From: Rhodobacteraceae bacterium XHP0102
Lineage (GTDB): Bacteria; Pseudomonadota; Alphaproteobacteria; Rhodobacterales; Rhodobacteraceae
DNA: 64,000 nt
NCBI GenBank assembly: GCA_025751475.1
Contig: JAOWLD010000001.1
Coordinates: forward strand, 992,001-1,056,000
Reading direction: 5' to 3'
The notes beneath the pieces were generated by a model. It ran no database searches, was not told where the DNA came from, and worked only from the letters and a program-made list of their open reading frames with translations. The translations under genes and the position numbers were made by a program. Of this stretch, positions 1 to 9,443 are shown one piece after another. Numbering within the stretch: position 1 is the first letter of the stretch; the number at the start of each line of letters is the position of its first letter.

Positions 1-2357
1 CGGCTAAGGGGATGGCCTGATTGCCCCGTGGCAATGATAAACACGCTGCTGTCTAGGTCAGAGAAATCATAGACCCCGCGATAGCCCGCCGCATGACGGT
101 TTTCAAAGGGCGCATCCCCGTCCCATGAAATGGCCCCTCGCATCAGGCTATGCGGCCCGCCCGAGGTCGGCTGACGGATGTTGACCACCCATGAGAACAA
201 ATCGGTTCCCCCCAAAACGGGGTGGCGGTGCACCGCCTCATGCGCGGCCCCCCAACGCCAACTGTCAAGATTGGGTCCATAGGTCTCGATCAGATATTGC
301 AGCGCCTCGTCCAGCGCGTCTTGTGCTATCTCCGCGCAGGTTTCAATGCGGGAAGTGTTGCGCAGATCACACCAGATGGCCGCCCCCTCTATGTCCCGAA
401 AGACACGTTCGATGAAAATCGGCTCGACCGAGTAAAATGCATCGGACAAGGGGCCGAGATCATCGCGGATCAAGCGCTGTTGCAAGGCGCGCATCCACGC
501 AATGTAGATCAGCGGTTCGGGCATATGTTCGTTCATATCCCCATCCCAATCCGCCAAACGCTCCAGCGCGCGTGCGCGCGTGCGCGCAAGGCTGCCTTCG
601 GGGGCGGTGTCTTGGTTGAACCATAATTCCGCCCCTACAAGGGGCAGAATATTCACCGCTGCGGCGGAAACGGGGTCGAGTTGCGCTTCGATAAAGCTGT
701 CACGGGTATGGACCGCGCGCATCTGCATCAGCCGCTGCCAACGCAAAACGCGCTGTGTGTCGCCCCAGTTATAGCTCAGATGATCTGGAAATGCCCGATC
801 CACGGTTTTGTTGTTCGTGTTGCCAACGATGCCACCTTCGGGATTGACGAAGCGGGGATTGGCCTGTTCGGGGATCACCCCCCGCCAACGGTTTTGATCA
901 AGCCAGCCCTGCGCAGGAATGCGCCCCTGTCCGATCATCTCAGGATTGCGGCGCGGTTGGCGGCCAATGACCTGCAGGGCGATATTTCCATCCGCATCCG
1001 CCAAGGTCAGGTTCTGCGATGGGGCGATATAGGCGGCCGTTGCCTCCAACGCCGCATCCACCGATTGCGCCCGCATCAAGGCAAGTCCTGCTTGCAGGCT
1101 TGTGTTGCGCGGGTTCAGCGCGGTCCAAGACAGGGCCATCACATGATTTTCGGGCGTAACCGTTCCCAAATCCCAATGCGTGGCGGGGATAATCGGGCCA
1201 TTGCGACTGTTGCGCAGGGTAATTGTAACGGGCGTGTCATCTGCGACCTGAATGATCTCTTGGCGGCTGACGAAAGGAATAAACTCCGCCCCGGCACGAT
1301 AGCGCATGGGATCGTTTGGATCGAGTTCCTCAACAAAGAGGTCCATATCGTCCACATAGGACGAGGTGAGCCCCCATGCGAGCCTGTCAGAGCGCCCGAC
1401 CGCGACAACGGGCATTCCAGGGATGGTTGCGCCGATGACACCGCCCGTAGACAGCTCCAACCGCGCCAGATACCAAACCGAAGGCGCGCTGAGGCCCAAA
1501 TGCGGATCATTGGCCAACAGCGTTGCGTTGCTGGTCGCCCGAAACGGTGCCGCCGCCCAAGCGTTTGATGCCCCCGCAAGCCCGCGTGGCGCGACAGGGT
1601 AAAGCGGGTCTTCATGCGCGGGTGTGGTGCTGTTGGCGAAATCCCGTGGGGCTGCATCGAACAGGCTGGCATAATCAGGCAGCGCGGCCACGCCTGTGCC
1701 TGGTGCATCTGGCATCAGGTCACGAATACGTTCGGGGCGGTCCAATGCCAAAATGGCACGGGCGCGCAAGATATCGGTTTGTGCCTGATCGCTGAGGGTC
1801 AGGGCCATCAGCATGGAAATCGCGATGCTGTCTTGCGGACGCCATGGGGCGATATTTGGTTCAAACAGGAACAATTCAGGCGCGCCACGCCCCAAAGCCT
1901 CGCGCGCGATCTGGTCAAGCCAGCCGTTCACCCCCGCTGCATAAGCCTCAAGATCGGCGCGCGCCGCGGCGGAGTAGTTTTCAAAAGATGTCTGCGCGTA
2001 AGCCTCAAGATCAAGGCGGCGCATCAAATCATCACTGCGCAGACTGCGCGCCCCGAAAATCTCGGATAGGCGCCCCTGTGCCGTGCGCCGCAGAACCAGC
2101 ATTTGCCAAAGCCTGTCTTGCGCGTGCGCCACCCCAAGACCGTAGAACACATCTGCATCACTGCTGCCGAAAATATGCGGAATGGCCCCTTGTGCGCGGA
2201 CAATCTCGGCCCCGTTTGGCAAATCTGCCATGCGCCATGTGGCGTTGTAATTCGGCAGGGAACGGGCCGCAAACCAATAGGCCACGGCCCCGAACAGAAC
2301 CGCAAGCGCGATCACCACAGTGGTGATCTGAAACAGAAAACGCAGAAGCGATCCCAT
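1..2357 (-). CDS. Penicillin acylase family N-terminal-nucleophile hydrolase, 3' end outside window
   Basis: The minus-strand frame is open from an ATG at 2355-2357 to the window edge, about 785 codons. The protein starts with a membrane anchor or signal (hydrophobic residues about 5-32). It then has the family layout: an alpha part, the autocatalytic site GASNAW with nucleophile Ser264 (codon 1566-1568), and soon after it LLANDPHLG. Near the window edge it reads GQSGHPLS, which in this family lies close to the C terminus, so only a few tens of residues should be missing. Members are exported, self-cleave before the Ser, and hydrolyse amides such as beta-lactam side chains or acyl-homoserine lactones. 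The substrate cannot be told from sequence. It lies 11 bases after the SYLF lipoprotein gene, probably in one operon. Confidence 0.88.
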   Translation of the reverse strand, partial: MGSLLRFLFQITTVVIALAVLFGAVAYWFAARSLPNYNATWRMADLPNGAEIVRAQGAIPHIFGSSDADVFYGLGVAHAQDRLWQMLVLRRTAQGRLSEIFGARSLRSDDLMRRLDLEAYAQTSFENYSAAARADLEAYAAGVNGWLDQIAREALGRGAPELFLFEPNIAPWRPQDSIAISMLMALTLSDQAQTDILRARAILALDRPERIRDLMPDAPGTGVAALPDYASLFDAAPRDFANSTTPAHEDPLYPVAPRGLAGASNAWAAAPFRATSNATLLANDPHLGLSAPSVWYLARLELSTGGVIGATIPGMPVVAVGRSDRLAWGLTSSYVDDMDLFVEELDPNDPMRYRAGAEFIPFVSRQEIIQVADDTPVTITLRNSRNGPIIPATHWDLGTVTPENHVMALSWTALNPRNTSLQAGLALMRAQSVDAALEATAAYIAPSQNLTLADADGNIALQVIGRQPRRNPEMIGQGRIPAQGWLDQNRWRGVIPEQANPRFVNPEGGIVGNTNNKTVDRAFPDHLSYNWGDTQRVLRWQRLMQMRAVHTRDSFIEAQLDPVSAAAVNILPLVGAELWFNQDTAPEGSLARTRARALERLADWDGDMNEHMPEPLIYIAWMRALQQRLIRDDLGPLSDAFYSVEPIFIERVFRDIEGAAIWCDLRNTSRIETCAEIAQDALDEALQYLIETYGPNLDSWRWGAAHEAVHRHPVLGGTDLFSWVVNIRQPTSGGPHSLMRGAISWDGDAPFENRHAAGYRGVYDFSDLDSSVFIIATGQSGHPLS

Positions 2358-2368
2358 ACCTGCGACAG

Positions 2369-2956
2369 TTATGGGATGATGCGCGAATAGCGCGTGCCCT
2401 CAAGCGTGGCCCCCGCAATCAAACCCGCCTGCCCAAACACCACCGCGATCACAGGGCTGGTCAGGGTGTTGCTGTCCACCCCCAAAGAGGCCCCGCTTGC
2501 GTTGAACGCATAGCGCACATCCGCCCCAACCGCCCAACCGGGCGATCCACGGAAATTGGCCAAGGCATCTTCTGTCATGAAAAACAGGGCATGGGCATAT
2601 TGTTGTGCGCCAATCTGAAACCCGAAGGAGCCGCTGATGGCATTGTAATAATCGACCGTTGCATTGTTGATGCGCAAGGCCCCGCGCCCATAAGAGGCCC
2701 CAAATCCAAATCCCGCCTCAGTCACAAGGGGCATGATCAGCACGCCCGCCGCGTTGAAGGCCAATTCCTCGGTTCCAGGAACTTCTTGGAACATGAACTG
2801 CTGGGCGCTGTCCACGCGCGCGTCCAAGCGCTGCGAGGCTTGCGAATTCACCCCATTGCCGCAGGCCGCCAACAGGGGCACAGCCGCCCCGCCAAGAACG
2901 AAATTACGGCGCGACAAAATCTGGTTGGGCTGGGTTTTCTGTGTTTGACTGCTCAT
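2369..2956 (-). CDS. SYLF/Ysc84-type lipid-binding lipoprotein
   Basis: This is a 195-residue protein with a leader that combines a twin-arginine pair (R16-R17 in SRRNFVLGG) and a lipobox ending LLAAC32. It is thus probably a Tat- or Sec-exported lipoprotein. The mature part is Gly/Ala-rich with the alternating hydrophobic pattern of SYLF (DUF500/Ysc84) domains, for example GFGFGASYGRG and FGQAGLIAGATLEGTRYSRI at the C terminus. Eukaryotic SYLF domains bind phosphoinositides. Bacterial members are poorly characterised envelope proteins. It is the first gene of a likely two-gene unit with the downstream acylase. The start at 2956 is supported by the export signal directly after it. Confidence 0.85.
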   Translation of the reverse strand: MSSQTQKTQPNQILSRRNFVLGGAAVPLLAACGNGVNSQASQRLDARVDSAQQFMFQEVPGTEELAFNAAGVLIMPLVTEAGFGFGASYGRGALRINNATVDYYNAISGSFGFQIGAQQYAHALFFMTEDALANFRGSPGWAVGADVRYAFNASGASLGVDSNTLTSPVIAVVFGQAGLIAGATLEGTRYSRIIP

Positions 2957-2970
2957 TGATGGACCTCATT

Positions 2971-3004
2971 CCCGTAAATATTTTTTCGGCCCTACTTTTA
3001 CGGG
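2971..3004 (-). other. Inverted repeat in the leader of the SYLF gene
   Basis: CCCGTAAA at 2971-2978 is repeated inverted as TTTACGGG at 2997-3004, an 8-base stem around an 18-base AT-rich centre. It lies 15-48 bases upstream of the SYLF start codon. It could be an operator or a 5' UTR hairpin. No known regulator consensus was recognised. Confidence 0.3.
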
Positions 3005-3073
3005 TTTTTGCAGGGCTTGTCATGGGCAAAGCGGCGCAAGCGGCGTAATCTTGCGCAACTGTGATCGTGCCGT

Positions 3074-4066
3074 TTACCCTTGCAGCAGGGCGGCCAAGCG
3101 CGGCGCGAAATAGGTCAGCACACCGTCAAGCCCCGCGCGGCGGAAACACATCAGGCTTTCAAGCATAACTTTTTCACCGTCTATCCAGCCGTTTGCGGCT
3201 GCCGCCTCTATCATCGCATATTCACCTGAAACCTGATAGGCAAAGGTCGGCGCGCCAAAGCGGTCTTTCACGGCGCGGGCAATGTCGAGATAGGGTTGAC
3301 CTGGTTTCACCATCACCATATCCGCGCCCTCCGTCAAATCGCGCTCCACGCAGCGCAAGGCCTCGTGGCGATTGGCGGGGTCAATCTGATAGGTTTTCTT
3401 ATCGCCTTTCAGCGCACCTGACGCCCCCACCGCATCGCGAAACGGGCCATAGTAACTGGAGGCGAATTTCGCCGCATAGGACATGATCGTGACATTGCGA
3501 TGGCCTGCCCCCTCAAGCGCTGTGCGGATGGCGCGGATGCGGCCATCCATCATATCAGATGGCCCTAAAATATCTGCGCCTGCCTCGGCCTGCGCCAAGG
3601 CCATTTTCACCAATGCCTCAACGGTTTCGTCATTGATGATTTCACCATGGCGCACATAGCCGTCATGGCCGTTGATGTTATAAGGATCAAGCGCGATATC
3701 AGTCATCACGGCGATATTGGGCGCGGCTTTTTTGATCGCGGCAATTGCGCGATTGGTCAGGTTATTTGGGTTCCACGCTTCGGCGCAATCCTCGGTTTTG
3801 AGGGCAGGGTCGGTATAGGGGAACAGGCAGATCGCGGGAATGCCAAGCGCCTCGGCCTCAATTGCGGCCTTGACCACCAGATCCAAGGACAGGCGGTTGA
3901 CACCTGGCATGGAGGTGACAGGCTCGCTCACGGCTTCGCCATCCCTTAAAAATACGGGCCAGATCAAATCATTCACGCTCAACTCCACCTCGCGGGTCAG
4001 GTTGCGCAAAGCGGCGCTCGCACGCGTGCGGCGATGACGGGCGAGGGGGAAGGGGGCTTGTGGCAC
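3074..4066 (-). CDS. hemB: Delta-aminolevulinic acid dehydratase (porphobilinogen synthase)
   Basis: HemB condenses two 5-aminolevulinate molecules into porphobilinogen, the second common step of haem and bacteriochlorophyll synthesis, in the cytoplasm. Family motifs are clear: LIWPVF near the N terminus, the active-site Lys regions SYAAKFASSYYGPFRDA and MVKPGQPYLDI, and YQVSGEYAMI. The region that carries a Cys-rich zinc site in many bacteria reads DIALDPYNINGHDG, without the cysteines, so this is a zinc-independent (Mg/K-type) enzyme as in Rhodobacter. I chose GTG at 4064-4066 because AAGGAG lies nine bases before it. An ATG at 4085-4087 would add seven residues but has no ribosome site and almost touches the PpsR box. 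Length 330 residues fits the family. Confidence 0.93.
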   Translation of the reverse strand: MPQAPFPLARHRRTRASAALRNLTREVELSVNDLIWPVFLRDGEAVSEPVTSMPGVNRLSLDLVVKAAIEAEALGIPAICLFPYTDPALKTEDCAEAWNPNNLTNRAIAAIKKAAPNIAVMTDIALDPYNINGHDGYVRHGEIINDETVEALVKMALAQAEAGADILGPSDMMDGRIRAIRTALEGAGHRNVTIMSYAAKFASSYYGPFRDAVGASGALKGDKKTYQIDPANRHEALRCVERDLTEGADMVMVKPGQPYLDIARAVKDRFGAPTFAYQVSGEYAMIEAAAANGWIDGEKVMLESLMCFRRAGLDGVLTYFAPRLAALLQG

Positions 4067-4091
4067 GCGGGGGAACTCCTTGAGCATATAC

Positions 4092-4109
4092 TGTCACAAA
4101 TTTCTGACA
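4092..4109. promoter_or_regulatory. PpsR/CrtJ-type operator (TGT-N12-ACA) upstream of hemB
   Basis: The palindrome TGTCA-N8-TGACA matches the PpsR/CrtJ consensus TGT-N12-ACA exactly. It lies 26 bases upstream of the GTG start proposed for hemB. PpsR/CrtJ represses tetrapyrrole and photosystem genes in air, and hemB is a plausible target. Binding is inferred, not shown. Confidence 0.6.
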
Positions 4110-4177
4110 GCTTGGGGCGGAATTCTCAAGACTAGAAAACCGCAAGATTGCCGCATAGAAGATGGTGGCGGCTAAAA

Positions 4178-4717
4178 ATGGGGTGGAATGCTGGTGTGAG
4201 CTTTCTGGATCACTTGATGACGGTGCTGGATTTTTCCGCCTTTGACGCGGTGTGGTATTGGGTGCTGTTGGCGCTGTTGTGGTCCCATTGGACCCAAACC
4301 ACACTTGGCGTGCCTTTGGCCATGATCCGCCGCGCACAGATGGGGGATAAGGCGGCCTTGGCCGATCTTGCCCAATTATGCGACATTCATGCCCGCGATC
4401 TGCGCGGGCTGACGGCGCAACTGGGGGCCGTGATGGTTACGGGTGTTGGGGTGATCTTGGGCTTTTTGGCTGCGCTCGGCTTTGTCTATCAAAGCCCCCT
4501 TGCGCAATCGGTGTTTTTCTTGGTGATGCCTGCCGTTGGCGTGGGCTATTTTCGCAGCCGTCTTGCCCAACGGTGGCCGATGGTGGCCCCTCAGGATCAG
4601 GTGGCAACGCTGTTGCGCCATCGCCGCCGTGTGCAATTGTTTGGGGCTTGTTTGATCTTTTTCACCGCGATTTGGGGGGTGTTTTTCCTTCAGCAAATTC
4701 CCCTCTCGCCGCTTTGA
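4178..4717 (+). CDS. Small membrane protein of the Rhodobacterales 'component of SufBCD complex' type
   Basis: This is a protein of about 180 residues with four likely membrane spans: around WYWVLLALLW, a pair in the central GVGVILGFLAALGFVYQ / FFLVMPAVGVGYF region, and a last one near FFTAIWGVFF. Between the first and second spans is a charged cytoplasmic-looking stretch. The N-terminal pattern of a short helix, then LDFSAFDAVWYW and later LGVPLAMIRRAQ, resembles a family I remember from Rhodobacterales annotations under the name 'component of SufBCD complex'. That name has weak experimental support. The start is uncertain: ATG 4178 is used here, and GTG 4196 or ATG 4217 are possible. It lies 38 bases before mfd. 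Confidence 0.6.
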   Translation: MGWNAGVSFLDHLMTVLDFSAFDAVWYWVLLALLWSHWTQTTLGVPLAMIRRAQMGDKAALADLAQLCDIHARDLRGLTAQLGAVMVTGVGVILGFLAALGFVYQSPLAQSVFFLVMPAVGVGYFRSRLAQRWPMVAPQDQVATLLRHRRRVQLFGACLIFFTAIWGVFFLQQIPLSPL

Positions 4718-4755
4718 TCTTGACACGCGGGTTCACCCCTTTACCTGACGCAGCC

Positions 4756-7700
4756 ATGTCATACTCACCGCCCCAACCCGCCCTGATCCGCGCCACTGGC
4801 GTCCCCGAAGGTTATGACGCGCAGATGATCCTGCGCGAACTTGACCGCGCAGCACAGGCTGCGCCACAGCAGATCGGACAGGGGGCAGGGTGCGTTTTGC
4901 ACATCGCGCGGGACGACAAGCGCGCCGAAAGCCTGTTTCAGGCCTTGCATTTCTTTGCCCCTGATCTGGAGGTGCTGCGCTTTCCTGGATGGGATTGCCT
5001 GCCCTATGATCGCATCTCCCCCAATGCCGAGATTTCCGCGCGGCGTCTGTCCACGCTTTCGGCCTTGGCGCATGGCAAGACGGGGCGCTTCGTGGTCCTG
5101 AGCACGCTGAACGCGGCCAGCCAGATGATCCCCCCCCGCGAAGTGTTGCGTCAATCGGCCTTTCACGCGCAGGTCGGGGGGCGAATTGACGAGGAGGGGT
5201 TGCGCGCCTTTTTGGTGCGGATGGGGTTTACCCAAACCCCCACGGTGACCGAGGCAGGCGAATATGCGCTGCGCGGGGGGATTATCGATATATGGCCCGC
5301 AGGTGCGGCGCGGCCTTTACGGCTGGATCTTTTTGGGGATGTGCTGGACGGGTTGCGCAGCTTTGACCCTGCCACGCAGCGCAGCCTCGAGACCTTGTCG
5401 CAGCTGTCGCTGTCGCCTGTCTCAGAAGTCATCATGGACGAAAGCGCAATCACGCGGTTTCGGCAAAATTACCGCATCGAATTTGGGGCTGCGGGCCATG
5501 ATGATCCGCTTTACGAGGCGGTCAGCGCAGGGCGCAAACACCAAGGGGCCGAGCATTGGCTGCCCTATTTCCATGAGCGCCTAGAGACCTTGTTTGATTA
5601 TCTGCCCCATGCGGTGGTCAGCTTGGATGATCAAATCCTGCCCCAGCACAGCGCGCGATGGGAGACGATCACCGATCAATATGACACGCGCAAAACCGCG
5701 CTGACGCAAAAGGGGCGGTTGGACAGCGTCTATAAGCCCGTGCCGCCCGAATTGCTTTATCTTGATCCTGCGCGGTTCGAGGCGGGGCTTGCGGCGCATC
5801 GGGTGTTGCAATTCAGCCCCCTGCCTGCGGCCACAGGCCCCAATGTGATTGATGCAGGCGGTCGTATCGGGCGCAATTTCGCGCCAGAGCGCCAACAAGA
5901 AAACATAAATATTTTCGAGGCGCTTTGTGATCATATCCGCGATATGCGCCAATCGCGCGCGGTGGTTTTGGCCTCATGGTCGGATGGCGCGCGCCAACGT
6001 CTGATGCAGATATTGGCCGATCAAGGCTTGTCGGGTTTGGTGGCATTGGATCATTTCACCCCTGATCTGCCCAAGGGCAGCATTTCCTGCGTGATCTGGC
6101 CCTTGGAGGAAGGCTTTACCACCCCCGATTTGGCGGTGATCTCCGAGCAGGATGTGTTGGGCGACCGCCTGATCCGTCCGCGCCGCAAAACCAAGCGCGC
6201 GGAAAATTACCTGACCGAGGCGCAAAGCCTGTCTGCGGGTGATCTGGTGGTTCATGTCGATCATGGCATCGGGCGGTTTAAGGGGTTGGAAACCATCACC
6301 GCCGCAGGCGCGCCGCATGAATGTTTGGCGCTTGAATATGCGGGCGGGGATCGCCTGTTTTTGCCTGTTGAGAATATCGAACTTCTCAGCCGATATGGCC
6401 ATGATGAGGGCCTGCTCGACAAACTGGGCGGTGGCGCATGGCAGGCGAAAAAGGCGCGGATGAAGGAACGCATCCGCCTGATTGCGGATAAGCTGATCCG
6501 CATTGCCGCCGAACGCGAATTGCGTCAAGCGCCGATTTTGGGCACGCCAGATGATCTGTGGGAGAATTTCTGCGCCCGCTTCCCCTATGAGGAAACCGAA
6601 GATCAACTGTCGGCCATTGCGGATGTGGTGGAGGATTTGGGTCGTGGCCGCCCGATGGATCGCCTGATTGTGGGCGATGTGGGGTTTGGCAAGACCGAAG
6701 TGGCGATGCGCGCGGCCTTTATCGCGGCGGCCTCTGGCCTGCAGGTGGCGGTGATTGCACCCACCACATTGCTTGCGCGTCAACACGCCCGCACTTTTGC
6801 CGAGCGGTTTCGCGGCTTCCCGTTGAAGGTGGCGCAATTGTCCCGCTTTGTCTCCGCCAAGGACGCAGCCGAGACCCGCGCGGGCCTCGCGGATGGAACC
6901 GTGGATATCGTCATCGGCACCCATGCGCTTTTGGCCAAAGGGGTGCGCTTCGCCAATCTAGGGCTTTTGGTGATTGATGAAGAACAGCGCTTTGGCGTGA
7001 ACCATAAAGAGCGGCTTAAGGAATTCCGATCCGAGGTTCATGTGCTGACCCTATCGGCCACGCCTATTCCGCGCACCTTGCAGATGTCGCTGTCTGGGGT
7101 GCGTGATCTAAGCCTGATTGGAACTCCGCCCGTGGATCGCTTGGCCATCCGCTCCTATGTCAGCGAATTTGACGCGGCCACCATTCGCGAGGCGCTGTTG
7201 CGCGAACATTATCGCGGGGGTCAGTCCTTTTATGTTGTGCCGCGCATCGAAGATTTGCCCGAGATTGAAACCTTCCTGCGCGACCATGTGCCAGAGGTGA
7301 GCTTCGTGGTTGCCCATGGCCAGATGGCGGCGGGCGAGTTGGATGACCGCATGAATGCCTTTTATGACGGCAAATATGATGTCCTGCTGGCCACGACAAT
7401 TATTGAATCAGGTATTGATATTCCGACCGCAAATACGATGGTCATTCACCGCGCGGATATGTTTGGTTTGGCGCAATTGTATCAAATCAGGGGCCGTGTG
7501 GGGCGCGCAAAAACCCGCGCCTATGCCTATCTTACGACCAAGCCGCGCGGAAAATTGACCCCTGCCGCCGAGAAACGCCTGCGGGTGTTGGGCAGCCTTG
7601 ATAGCCTTGGTGCGGGCTTTACCATCGCGTCCCAAGATTTGGACATCCGTGGGGCGGGCAATATCGTGGGCGAGGAACAATCGGGCCATGTCCGCGAGGT

Positions 7701-8235
7701 GGGGTTTGAACTGTATCAATCCATGTTGGAGGAGGCGATTGCCGCCATCCGTTCAGGTGCGGCCGAAAGCACCATCAGTGATGGGCAATGGTCGCCGCAG
7801 ATCAATTTGGGCGTGCCCGTGATGATCCCCGAGGCCTATATCCCCGATTTGGATGTGCGCCTTGGCCTCTATCGCCGCCTGTCGCAATTGGAAAGCAAGG
7901 TCGATCTTGAAGGCTTTGCCGCCGAGATGATCGACCGCTTTGGCCCGCTGCCGCGCGAGGTGAATACTCTGCTTTTGGTGATGCGCATCAAAGCGATGTG
8001 CAAACGCGCCCATATCGCCAAGATGGATGCAGGGCCAAAAGGGGCGACCTTGCAATTTCACAATGACAAATTCCCGAACCCTGCGGGCCTTGTGACCTTT
8101 GTCGAAAATCAACGTGGGCTTGCCAAGATCAAGGATAATAAGATCGTCATCCGCCGTGACTGGGCGAAGGATGCCGATAAGATCAAAGGCGCCTTTGCGA
8201 TTGCCCGTGATCTGGCCGAGCAGGCGAAGGGCTAG
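4756..8235 (+). CDS. mfd: Transcription-repair coupling factor
   Basis: Mfd removes RNA polymerase stalled at DNA damage and recruits UvrA. The 1159-residue protein has all family parts in order: a UvrB-like N-terminal module (FPGWDCLPYDRISP), the RNA-polymerase-interacting domain around GDLVVHVDHGIGRFKGLE, and a RecG-like helicase with Walker A GDVGFGKTE, DEEQRFG (DEXQ box), TLSATPIPRTLQ, and motif VI QIRGRVGR. A C-terminal TRCF domain follows. The upstream in-frame sequence overlaps the preceding gene in another frame, so ATG 4756, which matches the usual family length, is the start. Its end overlaps the convergent exporter gene by four bases with no terminator between. Confidence 0.97.
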   Translation: MSYSPPQPALIRATGVPEGYDAQMILRELDRAAQAAPQQIGQGAGCVLHIARDDKRAESLFQALHFFAPDLEVLRFPGWDCLPYDRISPNAEISARRLSTLSALAHGKTGRFVVLSTLNAASQMIPPREVLRQSAFHAQVGGRIDEEGLRAFLVRMGFTQTPTVTEAGEYALRGGIIDIWPAGAARPLRLDLFGDVLDGLRSFDPATQRSLETLSQLSLSPVSEVIMDESAITRFRQNYRIEFGAAGHDDPLYEAVSAGRKHQGAEHWLPYFHERLETLFDYLPHAVVSLDDQILPQHSARWETITDQYDTRKTALTQKGRLDSVYKPVPPELLYLDPARFEAGLAAHRVLQFSPLPAATGPNVIDAGGRIGRNFAPERQQENINIFEALCDHIRDMRQSRAVVLASWSDGARQRLMQILADQGLSGLVALDHFTPDLPKGSISCVIWPLEEGFTTPDLAVISEQDVLGDRLIRPRRKTKRAENYLTEAQSLSAGDLVVHVDHGIGRFKGLETITAAGAPHECLALEYAGGDRLFLPVENIELLSRYGHDEGLLDKLGGGAWQAKKARMKERIRLIADKLIRIAAERELRQAPILGTPDDLWENFCARFPYEETEDQLSAIADVVEDLGRGRPMDRLIVGDVGFGKTEVAMRAAFIAAASGLQVAVIAPTTLLARQHARTFAERFRGFPLKVAQLSRFVSAKDAAETRAGLADGTVDIVIGTHALLAKGVRFANLGLLVIDEEQRFGVNHKERLKEFRSEVHVLTLSATPIPRTLQMSLSGVRDLSLIGTPPVDRLAIRSYVSEFDAATIREALLREHYRGGQSFYVVPRIEDLPEIETFLRDHVPEVSFVVAHGQMAAGELDDRMNAFYDGKYDVLLATTIIESGIDIPTANTMVIHRADMFGLAQLYQIRGRVGRAKTRAYAYLTTKPRGKLTPAAEKRLRVLGSLDSLGAGFTIASQDLDIRGAGNIVGEEQSGHVREVGFELYQSMLEEAIAAIRSGAAESTISDGQWSPQINLGVPVMIPEAYIPDLDVRLGLYRRLSQLESKVDLEGFAAEMIDRFGPLPREVNTLLLVMRIKAMCKRAHIAKMDAGPKGATLQFHNDKFPNPAGLVTFVENQRGLAKIKDNKIVIRRDWAKDADKIKGAFAIARDLAEQAKG

Positions 8236-9443
8236 TTTGCCTGTTCGGATTTTGGCATCATCTGCATCAGCGCCACGGCAATAGCGGCAAAGATCAGCGC
8301 AAAAGCCATCAGGGGCAGGGGGGTGCCATCGAAAAATTGCCCCACAATCGCGCCTAAAACCGCGCCAAGGGTGGTGGCAATCGCGCCCATGACCGAACTG
8401 GCCGTGCCCGCGATATGGCCCAAAGGCTCTAGCGCGAGCGCGTTGAGATTGCCAAGCGTAAAGGCGGCCGCGGCAAAGATCGTCAGGGTGAAGGCGATGT
8501 AAAGCGCAAAACCCTGTCCTGTGTCCAAGAATAATCCAAAGGCGGACAGGGAAAGCGCGCTGTTGAACAGCACCACAAACAGCGTGCCGCGGATCATCGC
8601 GCGCATACCATGGCGCATCACCATGCGTCCGTTAATGGGGCCTGAAGGTGCCGCTATAAGGGCAATCGCGCAAAACCAAAAGGGAAATTGATCCCCGCGT
8701 CCAAAGCTGACATCAAACACCTGTTGGATAGAGGAAATTGTGCCGAACAATGCCCCGAAGATGCAGGTTTGCACCAAGATGGATATCTGCATCTGGCGCA
8801 GCGACAGCGCCTCGGAAATTGCGGATTTCAATGCGGTAAGATTAAGGTTTTTACGCCGCGCTTTGGGTAAGGTTTCTGGCTGTCGCCACCCCAACCACGC
8901 AACAGAAAGCACGATGAACACCAAAAACGCCATGAATATGGCGCGCCAACCAAAGCCCGAAATGATAGCCGCCCCCAAAAGCGGGGCAATGGCGGGAAAA
9001 ATGGTAAAGACGAGCATCGCATAGGAGATGATTTGCGCCATAGCGCGCCCCTGATACAGATCGCGCACCATGGCCAAGGTCACCACACGCGGCCCTGCCG
9101 CACCGATCCCCTGCAGCACGCGCGCCGCCAAGACCAGCTCAAGAGACGGGGCGTAATAGGCCAATATCGCACCGATGGCATAAAGGCCCGCCCCGATGTA
9201 AATCACGGGCTTACGTCCCAAAGCATCGGACAAAGGCCCCGTGAAGAAAATCCCAATCCCCATCCCAAGGATAAAGGATGTCAAGATCAGCTGCGCCCTG
9301 TTCGCGTCATTGGGGGTTAATTCCGCCGCAATCTGGGGCAGGGCGGGCAGCATGGCATCCATGGAAAAGGCAATGGTGGCAAACAGCACCCCCATCATTG
9401 CCGTGAATTCCAGTTTGCCCGGGCCGTTGTCTTGCGCGCTCAT
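8232..9443 (-). CDS. Bcr/CflA-type drug-resistance MFS exporter
   Basis: This is a 403-residue protein with twelve predicted membrane spans of the major facilitator superfamily. Near the N terminus it has DAMLPALPQIAAEL, typical of the Bcr/CflA (DHA1) branch, and the loop 2-3 motif GPLSDALGRKPV. RVLQGIGAAGPRVVTLAMVRDLYQGRAMA is the antiporter-type motif of helices 4-5. Such proteins expel small drugs or metabolites across the inner membrane in exchange for protons. Its ATG overlaps the stop of the DsbA-like gene (ATGA), so the two are translationally coupled. The substrate is unknown. Confidence 0.9.
   Translation of the reverse strand: MSAQDNGPGKLEFTAMMGVLFATIAFSMDAMLPALPQIAAELTPNDANRAQLILTSFILGMGIGIFFTGPLSDALGRKPVIYIGAGLYAIGAILAYYAPSLELVLAARVLQGIGAAGPRVVTLAMVRDLYQGRAMAQIISYAMLVFTIFPAIAPLLGAAIISGFGWRAIFMAFLVFIVLSVAWLGWRQPETLPKARRKNLNLTALKSAISEALSLRQMQISILVQTCIFGALFGTISSIQQVFDVSFGRGDQFPFWFCAIALIAAPSGPINGRMVMRHGMRAMIRGTLFVVLFNSALSLSAFGLFLDTGQGFALYIAFTLTIFAAAAFTLGNLNALALEPLGHIAGTASSVMGAIATTLGAVLGAIVGQFFDGTPLPLMAFALIFAAIAVALMQMMPKSEQAN

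Noticed and set aside
4378-4755. In-frame upstream extension of mfd (126 codons)
   Set aside because: It overlaps the preceding membrane protein gene in another frame, and the Mfd family length fits the ATG at 4756.
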